6,293 nucleotides of DNA from Candidatus Bathyarchaeota archaeon (GTDB lineage Archaea; Thermoproteota; Bathyarchaeia; Bathyarchaeales; SOJC01). Below the pieces are notes generated by a model. The model ran no database searches and had not been told where the DNA came from. It saw only the letters and a program-made list of their open reading frames with translations. Shown here piece after piece: positions 5,515-6,293 of the stretch (the stretch's first letter is position 1; the number at the start of each line of letters is the position of its first letter). The position numbers and the translations under genes are program-made. The stretch covers positions 1 through 6,293 of the forward strand of contig DAOWHM010000030.1 of the NCBI GenBank assembly GCA_030641425.1. The letters are read 5' to 3'.

Positions 5515-6293
5515 ATGGGTTTGAAAGTCACTGGCAGACGATGGAACAAGGCAGTTAGTCCAGCGATTTCCACAGTAATAGTCACTGGGATGATCGTGGG
5601 GCTAGTAACTGTTGCACTCTCTTTTGCCAGTAACTTCTTGGTGTTTAGGATTGCTGAGAGCGAGTTCAATTCAGCTAAGCAGTTCATGCATACCTCTGCG
5701 CTTCAAATAGACGATGTTGCTTGGTCAATAGGGCGCACTGAGACAGCTCGTTACTCAAGTAGATATGGGGATATCGCTTTTGAGACAGCTTTAAACTACA
5801 CAATCTACATCAACACCACTACTCAGTCAAATGTGAAGTTCTACACGAACACAACAGGCGTACTATGCTTCAACATGCCTGTAACCTACCACTCAGTAGG
5901 GAACAACTACTTTGACATGCTCTATCCCTCCTTCAACAGCGGATTCCTACTAGATGGAGCTTCTGCACCATGTGCGAAGGTTTTCGTCGTGGAAAGACTT
6001 TCTATGGCAGATGGCAGTTTTATGAGGGTTGTAGTCATGCCAGCTGTGAGAATGGTGAATCTGACTATTGGCGACACCAACTACGTAAGGTTGTACCTGC
6101 CTATCTTGTCAGAGGGCGAGACACCGAAACGTTCCCAATCAGTCACCATGACAGGAGACTCTATCTCAAAGCTAGGAGAAAGCATAACTGCTCTCAAGGT
6201 TGTAGTCAGCTTCCCTCTTGAATTAGAAGGATTCGACAATACTTTCTTCAACTTTCCTCAACCTTGGGAATCCATATCATTCGGAAACGAAAC
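5515..6293 (+). CDS. Archaeal type IV pilin-like protein, 5' part (runs off the window)
   Basis: From ATG 5515 the frame stays open for 259 codons to the window edge, so the 3' end is missing. The N-terminus is a class III (prepilin) signal: a basic leader with R8 R9 and K12, then K-A-V-S-P, with predicted prepilin peptidase cleavage after Ala13, followed by a hydrophobic helix of about 25 residues (14-38). The AVSP start is typical of archaeal pilins. The exterior part (from about 40) is long, rich in Thr, Asn and Tyr, with four N-glycosylation sequons (Asn94, Asn100, Asn112, Asn182) and two cysteines (118 and 153). It starts 8 nt after the platform gene, so it should be a filament subunit or minor pilin/adhesin of this machine. 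The exterior domain belongs to no family I can name with confidence. At over 259 residues it is much longer than typical small archaeal pilins. Confidence 0.85.
   Translation, partial: MGLKVTGRRWNKAVSPAISTVIVTGMIVGLVTVALSFASNFLVFRIAESEFNSAKQFMHTSALQIDDVAWSIGRTETARYSSRYGDIAFETALNYTIYINTTTQSNVKFYTNTTGVLCFNMPVTYHSVGNNYFDMLYPSFNSGFLLDGASAPCAKVFVVERLSMADGSFMRVVVMPAVRMVNLTIGDTNYVRLYLPILSEGETPKRSQSVTMTGDSISKLGESITALKVVVSFPLELEGFDNTFFNFPQPWESISFGNE

Noticed and set aside
5970..6221. An 83-codon + strand reading frame inside the right-hand gene
   Set aside because: It lies wholly within the pilin-like frame starting at 5515, which has a Shine-Dalgarno site, a prepilin leader and a coherent protein sequence. 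The 83-codon frame has none of these.

Overview
The window looks archaeal, most likely from the Thermoproteota/Bathyarchaeia side, but that placement rests on gene content and signal style only. Supporting signs are TATA/BRE-like promoters a short distance upstream of the first genes, T-tract rather than hairpin termination, Shine-Dalgarno sites with TTG as well as ATG starts, and an archaeal-type FlaI/FlaJ-like secretion ATPase and membrane platform followed by a pilin-like protein with a K-A-V-S-P leader.

Layout, all on the + strand. Positions 1-145 hold a possible tail of an upstream gene and a promoter. Positions 146-1912 are etfB and etfA, the two subunits of an electron transfer flavoprotein; the etfB stop codon directly abuts the etfA ATG, so they form a tight two-gene operon. 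Positions 1913-2133 are non-coding: a series of T-tracts that probably end the etf transcript, then a second promoter with a perfect 7-bp tandem repeat just after the TATA element. From 2134 to the right edge runs a second operon for a type IV pilus-like machine: a secretion/assembly ATPase, a polytopic TadC/FlaJ-type platform protein whose start overlaps the ATPase end by 23 nt, and the 5' part of a long pilin-like protein that runs off the window with no stop.

EtfB and EtfA would form a soluble FAD-containing heterodimer carrying electrons between flavin dehydrogenases and a quinone or ferredoxin-linked acceptor; no partner dehydrogenase or FixC/FixX is in view. In the second operon the cytoplasmic ATPase should drive the membrane platform, which inserts or extracts pilin-like subunits after a prepilin peptidase (not in this window) removes their leader. 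The two operons appear functionally unrelated.

The points most worth following are the open-ended pilin-like gene at the right edge and a lysine-rich 12-residue tandem repeat at the N-terminus of the ATPase. I see no evidence of a wholly new system; the rest is recognisable archaeal core and surface-filament machinery.
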